Part shown: positions 34,854-46,395 of the stretch, piece after piece
Layout of the letters: the number at the start of each line of letters is the position of its first letter
Numbering within the stretch: the first letter of the stretch is position 1
From: Diphasiastrum complanatum
Lineage: Eukaryota > Streptophyta > Lycopodiopsida > Lycopodiales > Lycopodiaceae
Length of the DNA stretch: 64,000 nucleotides
Reading direction: 5' to 3'
Assembly (NCBI GenBank): GCA_029204225.1
Contig: CM055110.1
Coordinates: 39,437,515-39,501,514 of the forward strand
Notes under the pieces: generated by a model
The model's database searches: none
Seen by the model: the letters and a program-made list of their open reading frames with translations, nothing else
Told to the model about the DNA's origin: nothing
Position numbers and translations under genes: made by a program

Positions 34854-34941
34854 TACAGACGAGTCATGATTATGACTGTGAAGTGGAGACTTTGCTGGTT
34901 GCCTGATGGTTTTTAATTAGCAGTGTATAATGTGAGCGAAC

Positions 34942-34945
<4 letters not shown>

Positions 34946-35025
<80 letters not shown>
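34946..35025 (+). repeat. (TG)13(AG)27 compound microsatellite in the 5' leader
   Basis: TG repeats change to GA repeats at about 34973. The last GAGAG runs directly into ATG of the pectinesterase at 35026. GA tracts in plant leaders are bound by BBR/BPC proteins, which is known for other genes and only inferred here. Confidence 0.9.
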
Positions 35026-35029
<4 letters not shown>

Positions 35030-36821
35030 GTCCGCAGCAAACTTCGTGCCTGATCCTGGTTGCTGCCACAGCAACCATTCTAAGCTACCTAGTCGGCTGT
35101 TCGAAAGCGCAGGAGGTCGAACAGAAATTAGTCCCACCTACAACGTCCGCAGGCTTCAATGCATCACTTGCAGCTCGACTGGACAAAGAGTTTACAACAT
35201 GGATCAGCGGGTTCAGACATTTGAAACATTCTGTGTCAAAGATAGCTTCAACTAAGTTGACACCATGCAAGGTCATCACAGTCGATAAGAGAGGTGGATT
35301 TGGAACCGTACAAACAGTTCAGGCAGCTGTTGATGCAGTTATGAATTTCAATTTCCAACGTGTTATTATAATGATCCATGCTGGAATTTACAGGTCTGTA
35401 ACCGCCCACGATCCAGCTGACTGAATTAGACCTTTAAGAGTTTACTGTATATAGTAATCGTAAGCTCCTTCCCACTTCACCAGACCATTTGCAAGAGGTG
35501 GAATTTCGAACCTGCTGGTCACAGATGATCTTTATGATTGGAATCTCAGGGAAAAGGTTATTGTTCCAAAACTCAAGCCTTTCATCACATTTCAAGGTGA
35601 GGGAAGTCAATATACGATAATTGAATGGGACGACACTGCCAGCAAGCTTGGTCCTGGAGGCCAGCCATTAGGCACCTATAACAGCGCTACAGTTGCTATC
35701 GACTCCCCATATTTCACGGCAAAGAACATAACCTTCAGTGTAAGTGATACAATTTTCTTAATTTTGTATATGAACACATATATCTACATTTGAGGCAGCG
35801 AGCACTTTTCCTCTAGAATGTTTAAAAATGGGCAATTTTGATGTAAATGGTAGAACATCTTCTTCTGATGTCAGAATTTCAATAATCTAAACGACATAAC
35901 TCTAGTGTGATGTAATCACGAAAAAATTCTTGAACTTTTTCTCTTTTGACAGAACATTGCCCCAGCACCTCCGCCAGGGGCGGAAGGACAACAAGCCGTT
36001 GCGCTAAGAATTTCAGGCGATACAGCAGCATTTTACGGTTGTCAATTCTTGGGCGCTCAAGATACTTTGTACGATCATGAAGGTCGTCATTTCTTTAGAG
36101 ATTGCTATGTGGAGGGCTCGGTGGATTTCATCTTCGGAGATGGCTTATCCATGTATTATGTATGTCTTTGCATCCGTTTAATTGATCAATTCTCTAAACG
36201 TTCGTTTTCATTTCCAATAGCTACTCTGTGCTTCATGGCTCTCTAAATTGTAGCCCTTTGCTCGCCTCGTTTTCTGCAGAACTGTCAGCTGCATGCAATC
36301 TCCAAGACAATCTACGGAGCAGTTACCGCACAGCAACGAGGCGGTTTGTTTGATGACACAGGATTTTCATTCGTAAACTGTCAAGTAACAGGATCTGGAG
36401 CACTCTATCTGGGGCGTGCTTGGGGAACATTCTCGAGAGTAGTCTATGCCTACACTTACATGGATCCGATCATCATACCTGAAGGATGGTACAACTGGGG
36501 CGATCCAGCCCGGGAGCAGTAAGCCTTTCTTGATCTACTTCAGAGTTTGTCTCATACTGCATCTCCATTATACTCAGGACACTTATCAGCACGCGTTGCA
36601 GGAAAGAGTGCGTTGTGTTTGACACAGAACTAGCTGTATAACTGCTGAAGAAAACTGATCTGTTGTCTTGCAGGACTGTGTTCTACGGGCTATACAATTG
36701 CTACGGCCCAGGAGCCAACTATCAAGGACGTGTTGCCTGGTCTCGAGAGCTCACCAGCCTGGAGGCTCAACCTTTTCTGACGCTTAGTTTCATCGATGGA
36801 GAAGAATGGCTTCAATTTTAA
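35026..36821 (+). CDS. Pectin methylesterase (pectinesterase), 383 aa, five exons
   Basis: Exons 35026-35393, 35550-35739, 35953-36159, 36280-36518, 36674-36821; all introns GT-AG. The enzyme removes methyl esters from cell-wall pectin, stiffening or loosening walls. Residues 1-28 are a signal peptide ([18 protein letters not shown]). The catalytic domain starts at about residue 80 ([20 protein letters not shown]). Family signatures all fit: GIYREKV (120-126), GQQAVAL with Q200, GAQDTLYD with Q222 and catalytic D223, VDFIFGDG with nucleophile D244, YLGRAWG with R301 and W303. No N-terminal inhibitor domain, so it is the short class that needs no proprotein cleavage. Exon 2 uses the acceptor at 35549; the earlier one near 35491 would insert an unlikely 20 residues. 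No stop or frameshift: probably functional. Confidence 0.92.
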
Positions 36822-37569
36822 CCCAGCTACAGCCTACTTGCTTTTCCTTCCAATAACCTTCCTTTGGAAGTAATGCACATTGCTCCATTTAGGTGACCAA
36901 TAAGTAATGTTTGACCAGCATCGGAGAAAGACTCGCATCAAAAACTCAAAGTGGAGATGAAGAATGCAGACTTTTTGTGATCTACAGAAGATTAGAGCTA
37001 CAGAAGATTAAAGCAAGGGCAACATTGGTGCACCCCTTGATTGCCGTTTGACATATCTCATCTGACAATCTACAACGTTGTGAAATGGCGACTGCCATGT
37101 GTAGCACAAGTTACACATAAAGAACTAAGAGCAAGGATCTCAAATCTAGACAGAAGTTCTCCCTAGTTAATTTTGGCATTTATATTTCTCTCTCACTTTT
37201 GAGCAATTAGATCTCAAGCTTGTTTGTTGACATCTTTATTCAATCTATGATTGAAGTGATGGTTTCTAGTCACACTTTAGAGGCCTCAACCACCTTCTCT
37301 ATGCTTTCTAGTCATAGATCTAGCTCATTTTTCAGACCAAGCATTTGGCCCATGTTTATCAATAGGATCATTTATCTTGCTCATGAAATGATGTTATTCT
37401 TCATGACTTTAAAGAAGGTGGCCAACAATTGGTACTACATATCACCTAAGGCATGTATCACCAATCCTAACCAATTCTACCAACTTTTGTTAGAAGAATT
37501 TAAAATCATTTCTAGTGTTGATGTTTTGATGTTCTCATTGTCGACTATATAGTAAGGATCAATAGAAAC
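36822..37569. other. 3' flank of the pectinesterase gene
   Basis: AATAAG at 36899-36904 could act in polyadenylation. The 110-codon plus frame 37220-37552 has no known motif and may belong to the decayed gag that follows. Confidence 0.35.
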
Positions 37570-38425
37570 TGTGATGCAAAATGTTAGTCGACCACATCAA
37601 TTTGGAAAAGCAATATATGATGTAGAGGAGCCTTATATTGCAACATATGAGTGTGAAAATGTTGCACAAATGATAAGAATTGTAAATCTATGCAATGGTC
37701 AGCATAGACATAGCAATGAACTTATCTCAAACATGCGGGACACCCAAATTATTGAGTGAATAGGCATCCTATGTGATTGAAAGATACTTATCACATACCA
37801 ATTTTTAGTTTCACCTACCAATCAATTGGGATTGTATGAAAACTTATCATATGATGTAGACCTATGAGATTAAAGCTAGAGTTGGTGGAAGATATACTTT
37901 CTTAGTTTTCCTTGAGCTTGATATGACCTAGAGCTATGAGGAAGAGGATCATAATATGTAGAACTATGTCCAATGAACAAGAATAATTAATGATAGTAGA
38001 CTAAAGCTATATGAACTTAAGTTGCAGAAGAAAATGATGCAACTTGAGAATGCCCCCACCTTGACATTAATATCCCCCTATAGTATAAGTGATGAAACAC
38101 TTGCATATCTCAAGGCTTTTTTTAGATATTGTAGAGACACAAGCCATTCAAAAGTAAAATGTTTGCCCATGAAACCCTAGTAGCTTAGAGCTAAGCCTAG
38201 TTGGCCATAGAACATCGTGATGACATACATGTGAATTTATTGCAAAAGGATTTTAGGATAACTTTCAAGATGAAGTAATGGCCAAGTTGGATGACAACAA
38301 CCAACATTAGATTCACTGGAAGCACTAGGCTCCAAAAGAAATAATGGAGGATGTACTAGCAATAACCAAGAACAAGACCCAAGAAGATCATCCTAGTAAA
38401 GAGAAAAGTGGGTAAACGACAGGGT
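37570..38425 (+). pseudogene. Decayed gag with zinc-knuckle trace
   Basis: Around 38119-38178 a frame reads FFRYCRDTSHSKVKCLPMK, which fits CRYCxxxGHxxxxC knuckles of plant Gypsy gag with the first Cys replaced. About 160 bp on, MEDVLAITKNKTQE resembles the linker that precedes Gypsy protease. Stops occur every 20-60 codons. No pol follows. Confidence 0.45.
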
Positions 38426-38696
38426 TAATGGAAGATGCTAAGCCCACATGTTGCCCCATGAGAGACATTATACATACATTTCGATGTTTTCAAATCCCCT
38501 GCATGGTGCCATTGAATTTAAAAACTTCCATGGTTTTCGACTGTAAATTTCTCACCCTCCAAATGACTCTTTATAATTTCGCCATAATTTGTTCTTGAAA
38601 ATATCCATGAATTAAGTATTTTATGGTCCTCTTTCAATACCTGTAGAGAAGCAAGTAAGCGTGACATATTAATAAAAACTGGCTAAGTATAAGATG

Positions 38697-40150
38697 TTAA
38701 TAACAATACTTAAAACCAAAATTGAATTGTATACCTAGAATGCCGCCAACCACCATATGTGATTTTTCGATTGAACACTCATCTATATCTGAAATTTTGT
38801 TTATCAAAGTGAGACTCAGTGGTTCCAACTTTTGCCCTTTGATGATTTTGGATTCATCCAATTTTATTACAATAATGATCTTTCCATTTACTTGATGTTC
38901 GTCTAGTTTATAGAATTGAATAATGTATGCTAGAACATTTTCAATATAAAAAAAAACATTATCGCAATCATTGCAATCACACTCACCATATTTTGATTTG
39001 TATAATTCAGCTATATGAAGTGGTTGGCCAACTACTTTGAACATTCCGTCATTATAATAATTTCTTGCTGATCTTACCCGATATGGACAAGGAAGATAAG
39101 TTTTCGTCACCATCACTTGAGAAAAGGCTTCTTTAACTAATTTAAAAAAAGTAGAATAAGCATTTCTACTAATTCCAGAAACATCACATGCACCTAGAAT
39201 CACATTTGTATTCAAGTAAGTTTGAACCTTATTCAAAACAGCCTTTGCAATTTCATTTTTCATCATTGTCTTTGTTGACTTTCTTGGTAAAACAAGACTT
39301 AAAGAAAATCCGATGCATGAACGATCTGTTAAATAGTTCTTTGCCACCAAACATGATCTGCAACAAATATATAAAACTCAAATTATGTTTAATAAATTGA
39401 TTATGCATATTATCAAATTCAACTGGTATGACCAAAACAAATCAAATAAATTGTTTCTAGACAGCATACTTAAATGTTCAAATCTTTTTTCTCTAATTGC
39501 CACTATGTGTAGATAAGTCATCAATATTTTTCTTTTGTACTCTCTTTCTTTTTCTTTTCATCATTGCCTTTTTGATAACTTTTATATTAACGACAAATTT
39601 TAAACTGTCAGATCGCAACTTCTCCATGGATTCTAACATTTCTTGGTTTGACCCCCGAAGAGTAGTGATTGTAGCATTCAACTCTGACATATCATGCTTG
39701 AGTTCATTGTTTTCAGCACTAGTTTGTTGCACATAATGAAGCAATTGTTGATTTGCACGTTGCAATTGTTGATTAGCAAACTGTAATTGTTGATTAAGAC
39801 AAGATATGTTATGCATTCCAATATCATGTAACCTTTGACACTATCCAAGTAATCCGCTATTTCCTTCACATACAAATTTGAGAAGATGAGTTACAGACTT
39901 AAAATTTGGACACAAATTGGTAGCTGGATCATTAAGATAAATTGATCCATCCACCCACAAATCTATATTCTTATAATTATTCATTCTCAATTGTCTAACT
40001 ATTGCAGCAGCATTCTTTACAACAAATTTTTCTCAATAATTGGAGTGCATTCCATAGGAAGTGCAGCATGCAAATGGAACATGGCCATTGTTGAAAGCTA
40101 CTATTCGTAATTGCTTCAAACTACGTTAACCACACCACTTAAACGTCGGA
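38697..40150 (-). pseudogene. Unknown minus-strand gene with coiled coil, decayed
   Basis: Reading down the minus strand. About 40040-39880 carries FVVKNAAAIVRQLRMNNYKN, then LWVDGSIYLNDPATNLCPNF, then one stop. 39816-39493 is a coiled coil with a repeated LQxANQQL unit, NNELKHDMSELNATITTL, and a basic end KKAMMKRKRKRVQKK. 39350-38697 (217 codons, first codon GTG, open upstream to an AG acceptor-like TTGTTGCAG) has CDVSGISRNAYSTFFKLVKEA, CDCNDCDN and KIIIVIKLDESKIIKGQKLE. I recognise no family. It could be an old transposase-like gene or a host gene with an intron near 39.4 kb. Neighbours give no clue. Confidence 0.45.
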
Positions 40151-40777
40151 CAAGGTCAAAAATTCAAAAAATGATGACCAAAAGTTATCGGTTCGCATTC
40201 TCTCTCTACGTAACCTCTCTCTTGTGAAAAATTGCCCACATTGGCAAATCTAGCCATGTAGTCAAGAGGAGTGGTTTTGTCCATTTGGTAGTGATTCTTA
40301 CTTTGTAGGATCTAGACCATGATTTATGATGAGATTTGTATCTACCATGCACCTACCAAGCATGACTCTTGGATCTAGGCTAGGGTTTTCACTTTAGGGC
40401 AAGAGAGTTGAGTCTACTTCCTTATTACATGCTGGATTTTCACCTAACTTTGCAAAGGAAGTGTCTATTACTATGTATTTCTTTCAATGTTTTCAAGGAT
40501 TGTTCCAAGAAAAACATCCAACAGATATGGACAGTGCCTGAATTAAAAAAAAAAGATCAATATTAGTGAGAAAACATGGGAATTACCACAATAACAATGG
40601 TCTAGGATGAACTAAGAATAGGCAATTGACACAAGTAGATGATGTACCTGCAATGGCCACCTCATCTACCAAATGCACAATGAGATGCAATTGAATGGTG
40701 AGAATGGATGTGGAAAATGGTTTCTTGATCAAACATGTTGCCTTGATGGAGCTTTGACTTGCCTCAATGTAGGAAAG
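40151..40777. other. Spacer without recognisable gene
   Basis: No coding frame, LTR or RNA gene recognised. Confidence 0.4.
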
Positions 40778-40884
40778 TGATTGGCTTCAAATTTAATGAT
40801 CCAATGAAGATCTAGGGCGACTCCCTCCTGGCATGAAGAGGTTATCAATATTTCATGAACTCCCATATTGGGAGGAATTGTTGA
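40778..40884 (+). repeat. 107-bp repeat, left copy
   Basis: Matches 49124-49230 in the same orientation with about 10 differences and no gap. It lies some 70 bp outside the left Gypsy fragment; the partner lies about 160 bp outside the right one. A short (minus-strand) ORF in each copy has no known motif. Confidence 0.75.
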
Positions 40885-40949
40885 CTTGATGAGGCTCAAT
40901 TTGCTACTGAGAAATCTTGTAGCCAAGTAGTGGCAGGGCAAACGCTACA

Positions 40950-41830
40950 GGCCTTGACTGATCAAGTCGCGCAATTGGTTTTTCAGTCTTTCTCGTACTA
41001 AGTTGTGAAAGATAATCAGCATTGGTATGATACTTTCCTTGATGAAGCTCAACTTAATAAGTGAATTCTTGCAGCAACAAAACCCAACGAGCTATTCGCC
41101 CAGATAAATCAGGTTTATTAACAAGATACCTTTAAGCGTAATGATCAACATGGAATATAAAAGCATATCCCAGCAAATAATGCTAAAATTTCTTTATAGT
41201 AAAAATCATTCCAAATGCTTCCCATTCTATTGCCGAATAATTTTTCTCCAAGGAGCTAAGCTGGTGACTTGCATAGTATATTGGATGGTCTTTCTTCCCT
41301 TCGTCCTTTTGACTCAAAAAAATACCAATAGCAAATGCTGAACATCAGCATGACAATGGAATAGTTTCATCTAGTTAGGTGGTCTCAGAATTGGAGCATT
41401 TATCAATCTATGCTTAAGTTCTTCGAATGTTCTTTGTTGTGCAAGAATCCAAATATAAGCAATGTACTTATTACGTAACTGTGTAAGGGCTGTAGCAATA
41501 TAGGCATGATTCTGAATAAACCTTCGATAATAACCAACATGTCCTAAGAAATCTCTTAGTTCACGTAGATTTGTGGGTATCAACAGATTCTTTATCACCT
41601 CGACTTTATCCTTGTCGACTTCAATTCCTCTACGTTTGGATATTCTATGACCCAGAAGTATACCTTCTCTCATACCAAAAAAACATTTTTCAGGTTGAAG
41701 TGACAAACAAGTCTCTCGACACCTCTGCAATGTAATCTTCAATTTCTGAATATGATTTTTAATATTACTGTAAACACAGAAATCATCAATGAAAATTTCG
41801 AGAAATGTTCTTAGAAAAGCAGCAAAAATC
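40950..41830 (-). pseudogene. Gypsy RT second half and RNase H (element M)
   Basis: Begins at about 41815 with FLRTFLEIFIDDFCVYSN, the RT catalytic box, then LQPEKCFFGMREG, LRELRDFLGHVGYYRRF and FEELKHRLINAPILRPP. RNase H follows across stops: AFAIGIFLSQKDEGKKDHP, IYYASHQLSSLEKNYSAIEW, FIFHVDHYA and ARWVLLLQEF, ending near NADYLSQLS. The N-terminal half of RT is absent on this strand; the same part exists on the plus strand at 42365-48966. Confidence 0.82.
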
Positions 41831-41923
41831 AGCATCACAACCACACACAACAATGCGAAGAACAAAGATTAAAAAAAATAACCTTAGATGCTCTATTCAC
41901 TTCTTCAATCTCAAACATACAAT

Positions 41924-42040
<117 letters not shown>

Positions 42041-42364
42041 TTTATAGCCTACGAAGCAAACAAGCACACCACTTGAAATTCCTGGTGCGTTGCTCCATTT
42101 ACAAATTCTAGTCAACGTATAAGTTACAAGTACATGTAATTGTACAATTGATGGTTCAGTGTGATGATACGAATCTCATCGTTTCGTATTCCAGGCATCG
42201 TTTCATTTTAGGAGGTCTTTTCCTTAAATAAAAGACAAGTCCTTAGCAATCATATTCCAAAAAATGATATAGGCCTCTTCATAATATATATTTGTCCAGT
42301 GCATGTCCTCATTTTTAAGTATATATTGCCATTTTTGAATAAATATATAAATGTGTAGTATCAC

Positions 42365-42604
42365 ATGCACGTAGGAGCCCACCTGAATCCAGCCCAATTA
42401 CGGGATTTGGAAAATTTATTACGCAAATACAAAGTTGTTGTGTGGAGTTATAAAAAAATGAAGGGGGTTTCTTCTGACGTTGCAGTCCACACAATTCCAT
42501 TACAGGATGGTGCCATACCTGTACAAGCCAAACCTTATCACACCAATCCTACTTATCACGAAAAGATCCGAAAAGATATTCAAAAGCTTCTCAATGTTGG
42601 TTTC
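42365..42604 (+). pseudogene. Gypsy RT N-terminal part (element H), split by Copia E
   Basis: HLNPAQLRDLENLLRKYKVV, then VWSYKKMKGVSSDVAVHTI and KPYHTNPTYHEKIRKDIQKL, the linker and first RT block of Gypsy pol. The frame breaks at 42604 within LLNVGF and resumes at 48597 after Copia E, with GTTTC duplicated on both sides. Confidence 0.85.
42600..42604. other. Target-site duplication of Copia E, left copy
   Basis: GTTTC, repeated exactly at 48592-48596. Confidence 0.92.
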
Positions 42605-43396
42605 TGTTAAAATTGAAAAACAATCCATATTGATTTCGTGGCTTGCTACAAATGTTGTACCATGCAAGTATGTAGCTCATTAATGCAAAATGCCAAGTTT
42701 GGCCTACATAGAACTCGAGCTACATGGTTATGTAATATCTAGGTTGATGAATACAACTTGCATATAGTTTGTAGACATAGAATTAGCAAAGTCATACTTG
42801 TAGAAACTCGTGGCAATTCACATGCATTAATTGTAAGTGATCCATAGTGACATGCAAGGCATGCACAAAGTGTAATGGACACATGCATGATGATTTGTAC
42901 TTTGTTAGTTAGAACTAGTACACTTGTAAAAAGTTGGTAGAATTTCATGCATGGCAAGTGACAAATGTCACATAGACTCTAGATGTCACTTTAGATGTCA
43001 TTTTGTAATGAATGGATGTGGTTCTACCTTGAGCTACCTCAAACTCCATAAATATGTGTAGCTCTCCTCACAATCAATGATGAAGAACCAAAGTTTTGTA
43101 GCTATCTCATGCCATTTTGGATCTAGACTATTTTGCTTGTTATCTCTCTACTTTTCTCTCTCTAACTCGTGTTGAAGCTAATGCTTATACACTGATATCT
43201 TGTACTTTTGCTCATTATTGATTCATTGCTATCATATTCAGTTGCTTAGCATGCTAGATTGTGGTTAAGCCAATTCTTCTGAACTAGATCTTGCTAATCA
43301 ATCTAGAATCAGGTTATTGTGCCAATCACAAAGCTTAATTAGATCCATCATACTTGTGGACATTCCCCACACGTGTGAAATCTGGAAATTTTGTCA
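42605..43396 (+). repeat. 5' LTR of Copia E
   Basis: TGTTAAAATTG...TTTTGTCA, followed directly by TGGTATCATAGCC. Most differences from the 3' LTR are transitions; a small cluster lies at about 42681-42690 (TTAATG against CAGAG). Confidence 0.93.
43368..43377. promoter_or_regulatory. CACACGTGTG palindrome in E 5' LTR
   Basis: 20 bp before the LTR end, context CCCCACACGTGTGAAATC. An imperfect partner GCACGTGTGAAA follows in the leader at 43577. Confidence 0.35.
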
Positions 43397-43408
43397 TGGT
43401 ATCATAGC
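43397..43408 (+). other. Primer-binding site of Copia E
   Basis: TGGTATCATAGC, same one-base variant as element C. Confidence 0.9.
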
Positions 43409-44777
43409 CAAATTAAGCTTTGCATGCTAACATCTCTGATTGTACAAGAAATTGAGAGCTAAATCAAGCAAAAAAACAGTTTTGCACTTTTTCTCACCTT
43501 TCTCTGAAGTGTATTTGGATCAAATCGGATTGGAACTGAATTTTCAGACCTGAAATGTGGTAGTACTTGGAATTCCGCACGTGTGAAAATCAAAGATTTT
43601 CAGTCCCTTTGTTCTCCTTGTTTATAGATTGAAAGATAGCAATCTTATAGCTTGATGGAAAGCTTATGATCTGTACTTTCCATATAGATTAAAACCAAAT
43701 CAATTTGATGTGTCTAGCAAGAGTTATAAGCTCTCAAAGAGGATAGGGATAGGTCCAAAATCCGAGTGACAGCACCTTGATTTGATTCAATCTTGCTTTG
43801 TTCTGAATCCATTGTTTTGAGCATCCTACACAAGAAACTGAAGATCATGACTGAGTTGAAGTAATGAACACCTTTTGAGCCTTATGAGAGTCAATTGTGC
43901 TGAATTCACACTTGTGGGATGCCCTACACATGTATTTTTGATCTCCTAAGTACAATAACACCATAAAGATCAGACTAGCATTGGTTGTCAATAGGAAAGC
44001 TGATCATACAAGCAATATTATTGTGTTACAAGCAAGATCTGTCAACAAAACATAAGACAAAGCATCATAAATGTCTCTATTCGGCTAGAGAGAGAAAATA
44101 GCAAGTACAAAACTCATGGAGAGAGAGAGGGCACAAAGAGCTTGTCTCCAAATTTGCATTACACACAAATTTCATCATTTTCTCAATGAGAGTACATCAC
44201 ATATATATAGATCCATGGACTTGTCTCCTACTTTGAGTTGAATTGGAGTTGTGGATCCACCTCTCAAGCTATCTAGAATTATCCAAGCCACCTCACTATG
44301 TCTAATTGTGCCACATAGTCTTTTCATGCATTAAATGTGGCATGTAAAGTACAAATGGCAATTCCTATGGTAGCTCAAGTTTCTACTTCTACCTACCTTG
44401 AATATTTTATTCTAAGATGGGTCTATACTAAACCAAAAGAGCTCAATTCATCTTTGGCATTTTTAGGACCCATACTCACAACATTAGATAGATTTTTTAA
44501 TATTTTGACAAATTGTGTTTTCTTTTGAAGCATTTCACACGTGCCAAAAGTAGGATTCAAACTAGCCAAAGTGTCTCAGTCCACTTTGTGTGTCTGATCT
44601 AGATAACTTGTTTTGTGGAATATTTGAGAGTCATCTCAAATACAGTTGCAAGTGTTTCACATAGGAAGGTAGTACATCCTTGAAAATACCTATAGTGAAA
44701 GAGAGCAGCAATTTTAAGTCTGATTGAAACAAGCTCAAACATATCTCAGTCCAATAACTAAGAAGTCTTCATTAAAA
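43409..44777 (+). other. Leader of Copia E
   Basis: 1.37 kb without coding frame. Similar to the leader of element F (54268-54990), which lacks the middle part (about 43900-44520 here). Confidence 0.6.
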
Positions 44778-45165
44778 TGCAGGCATCTCAGGGAGGATAT
44801 CTTCTAGAAGCTAGTGAAAGACTAAACACTTCTAATTACTCAATTCGAAAGTTCAGAATGGAGTCTATTTTGATACTCTAAGATGTTCTGGATATTGTGC
44901 TTGGTGTTGAGGAGGAGCCTCAAACACAGGCTTAAATTCCTAAGTATAGGAAGAGAGCTAAAATGGCTCTACATTTCATTAAGATGAATGTATCTAATGA
45001 AATTATGAGAGAAAAAGGATCTTGCACTACAGCCAAAGAAGATTGGGATGCACTAAAGTCCATCTATGAAGCAAAGAATACTTCTAGAATACTCACTCTT
45101 AGGAATCAAATTTTTCAAAGTTTCCAAAGAAGTGAAGAGAGTGCATCTAACGCACAGAAGGTTGG
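44778..45165 (+). pseudogene. Copia gag N-terminus (E)
   Basis: ATG at 44778: LNTSNYSIRKFRMESILIL, where the conserved Trp of NYxxWK is Arg. TAA at 44880 and 44934 follow. From 44963 the frame is open: MALHFIKMNVSNEIMREKGS and EDWDALKSIYEAKNTSRILT. It ends at EESASN, where the deletion joins integrase in another frame. Confidence 0.82.
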
Positions 45166-46395
45166 GTCATCCTAACTTTAAATCTATGTCTTCTATGGTT
45201 AAGAAGGTGAAGGCTATTGGTCTTCCAAAATCTCTTTCTAAAGATTTCAAGCCTTGTGAGGCTTGTGCCATTGCAAAGTCACACAGAAAACCATATCAGA
45301 AGTCTTTTATGAAGACTACTCATCCTTTGGAGCTTATATACTCAGATGTACATTTTTTCTCTTCTAAAAGTATTGGTGGTGCAACATGTTTTGTCACCTT
45401 TATTGATGACTTTACTAGATATACTTGGTTGTATCTACTTTCTTCAAAGGCTATGGTTTTTTATCACTTTCTAATCTTCAAAGCTTATGTTGAAAAACAA
45501 TTTTCTTTCAAAGTTAAAGCTTTAAGATGTGATGGAGGAGGTGAATACATCTCCAACAAGTTTCATGATTATTGTGAAGGTGAAGGAATAAAGAGAGAGT
45601 TTTCTTGTGCGTATTCTCCATCTCAAAATGGAGTAGCTTAGAGGAAAAACAGATCTTTATGCGAATGTGCTAAAGCAATTCAAGTAGCAGCTTCTTTGCC
45701 TATTGAATATTGGGGTGAAGCTATAAATTGTGCAAACTATTTGTGCAATAGATTACCTCACAATGCACTTGTTGGAAAATCACCTTTTGAAGTCTTGATT
45801 AAGAAGAAACCTAAGATAGATCACCTTAGAGTTTTTGGTTGTGCTTGCTTTGTCAATATGCCCTTGGAAACAAGGAGAAGAGATGATCCTAATTATATTA
45901 AAGGGATCATGGTTGGATATGCATCCAACAAGAAAGCTTAAGAATCTATGTTCCCTCTACCTCAACTATAATTGAGAGTAGAGATGTTATATTCCATGAA
46001 GATTAAAAATACATTCTTGAGGAGGCCGAGTTCAAAGATTCTCACAAAGATACTCCAATCATTACTCTTGAAGACTATCATGGAGAGATGGGACCGAGAA
46101 TTGAGGAGGAGTCACCTTGAATCTTTTCACCAAGGAGATCTCAAAGAGAAAGATCCGAGCCTAGAAGGCTTACCTATGAAGATAGAGACAAGCAAGTGGA
46201 AATCAACTCCACTAATTGTGCTTATTTTATTTCTCATGAGAAGCCGAAGGATGTATATGATGCTCTCAAATCGAAGGAATGGTACCTTGCCATGAAGGAG
46301 GAATATGATGCTTTGATGGCCAATAAGACATGGGAGCTTGTGGATCTTCCATCCAACAAGCACACCATTGGTTGCAAGTGGATTTTTTGAATCAA
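45150..46395 (+). pseudogene. Copia integrase (E)
   Basis: Starts within RRLGHPNFKSMSSMVKK, then CEACAIAKS, IYSDVHFFSSK (first Asp), CDGGGEY (second Asp) and SQNGVA, followed by TAG at 45639 in place of the Glu codon that should give QNGVAERKN. C-terminal domain LRVFGCACFVNMPLETRRR is present, with a shift near 45940. The last part (46196-46390) is the linker into RT, KEWYLAMKEEYDALMANKTW, ending TGA where Arg is expected (KWIF then IKYNQDG). Confidence 0.86.

Noticed and set aside
35085-35279. Minus-strand ORF inside pectinesterase exon 1
   Set aside because: Shadow of the gene on the opposite strand.
35394-35420. Unspliced continuation of pectinesterase exon 1
   Set aside because: The family sequence continues at 35550 (EKVIVPKL); 35394 is a GT donor.
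35492-35549. Alternative exon 2 start at 35492
   Set aside because: It keeps frame but inserts about 20 residues between AGIYR and EKV, which the family does not have.
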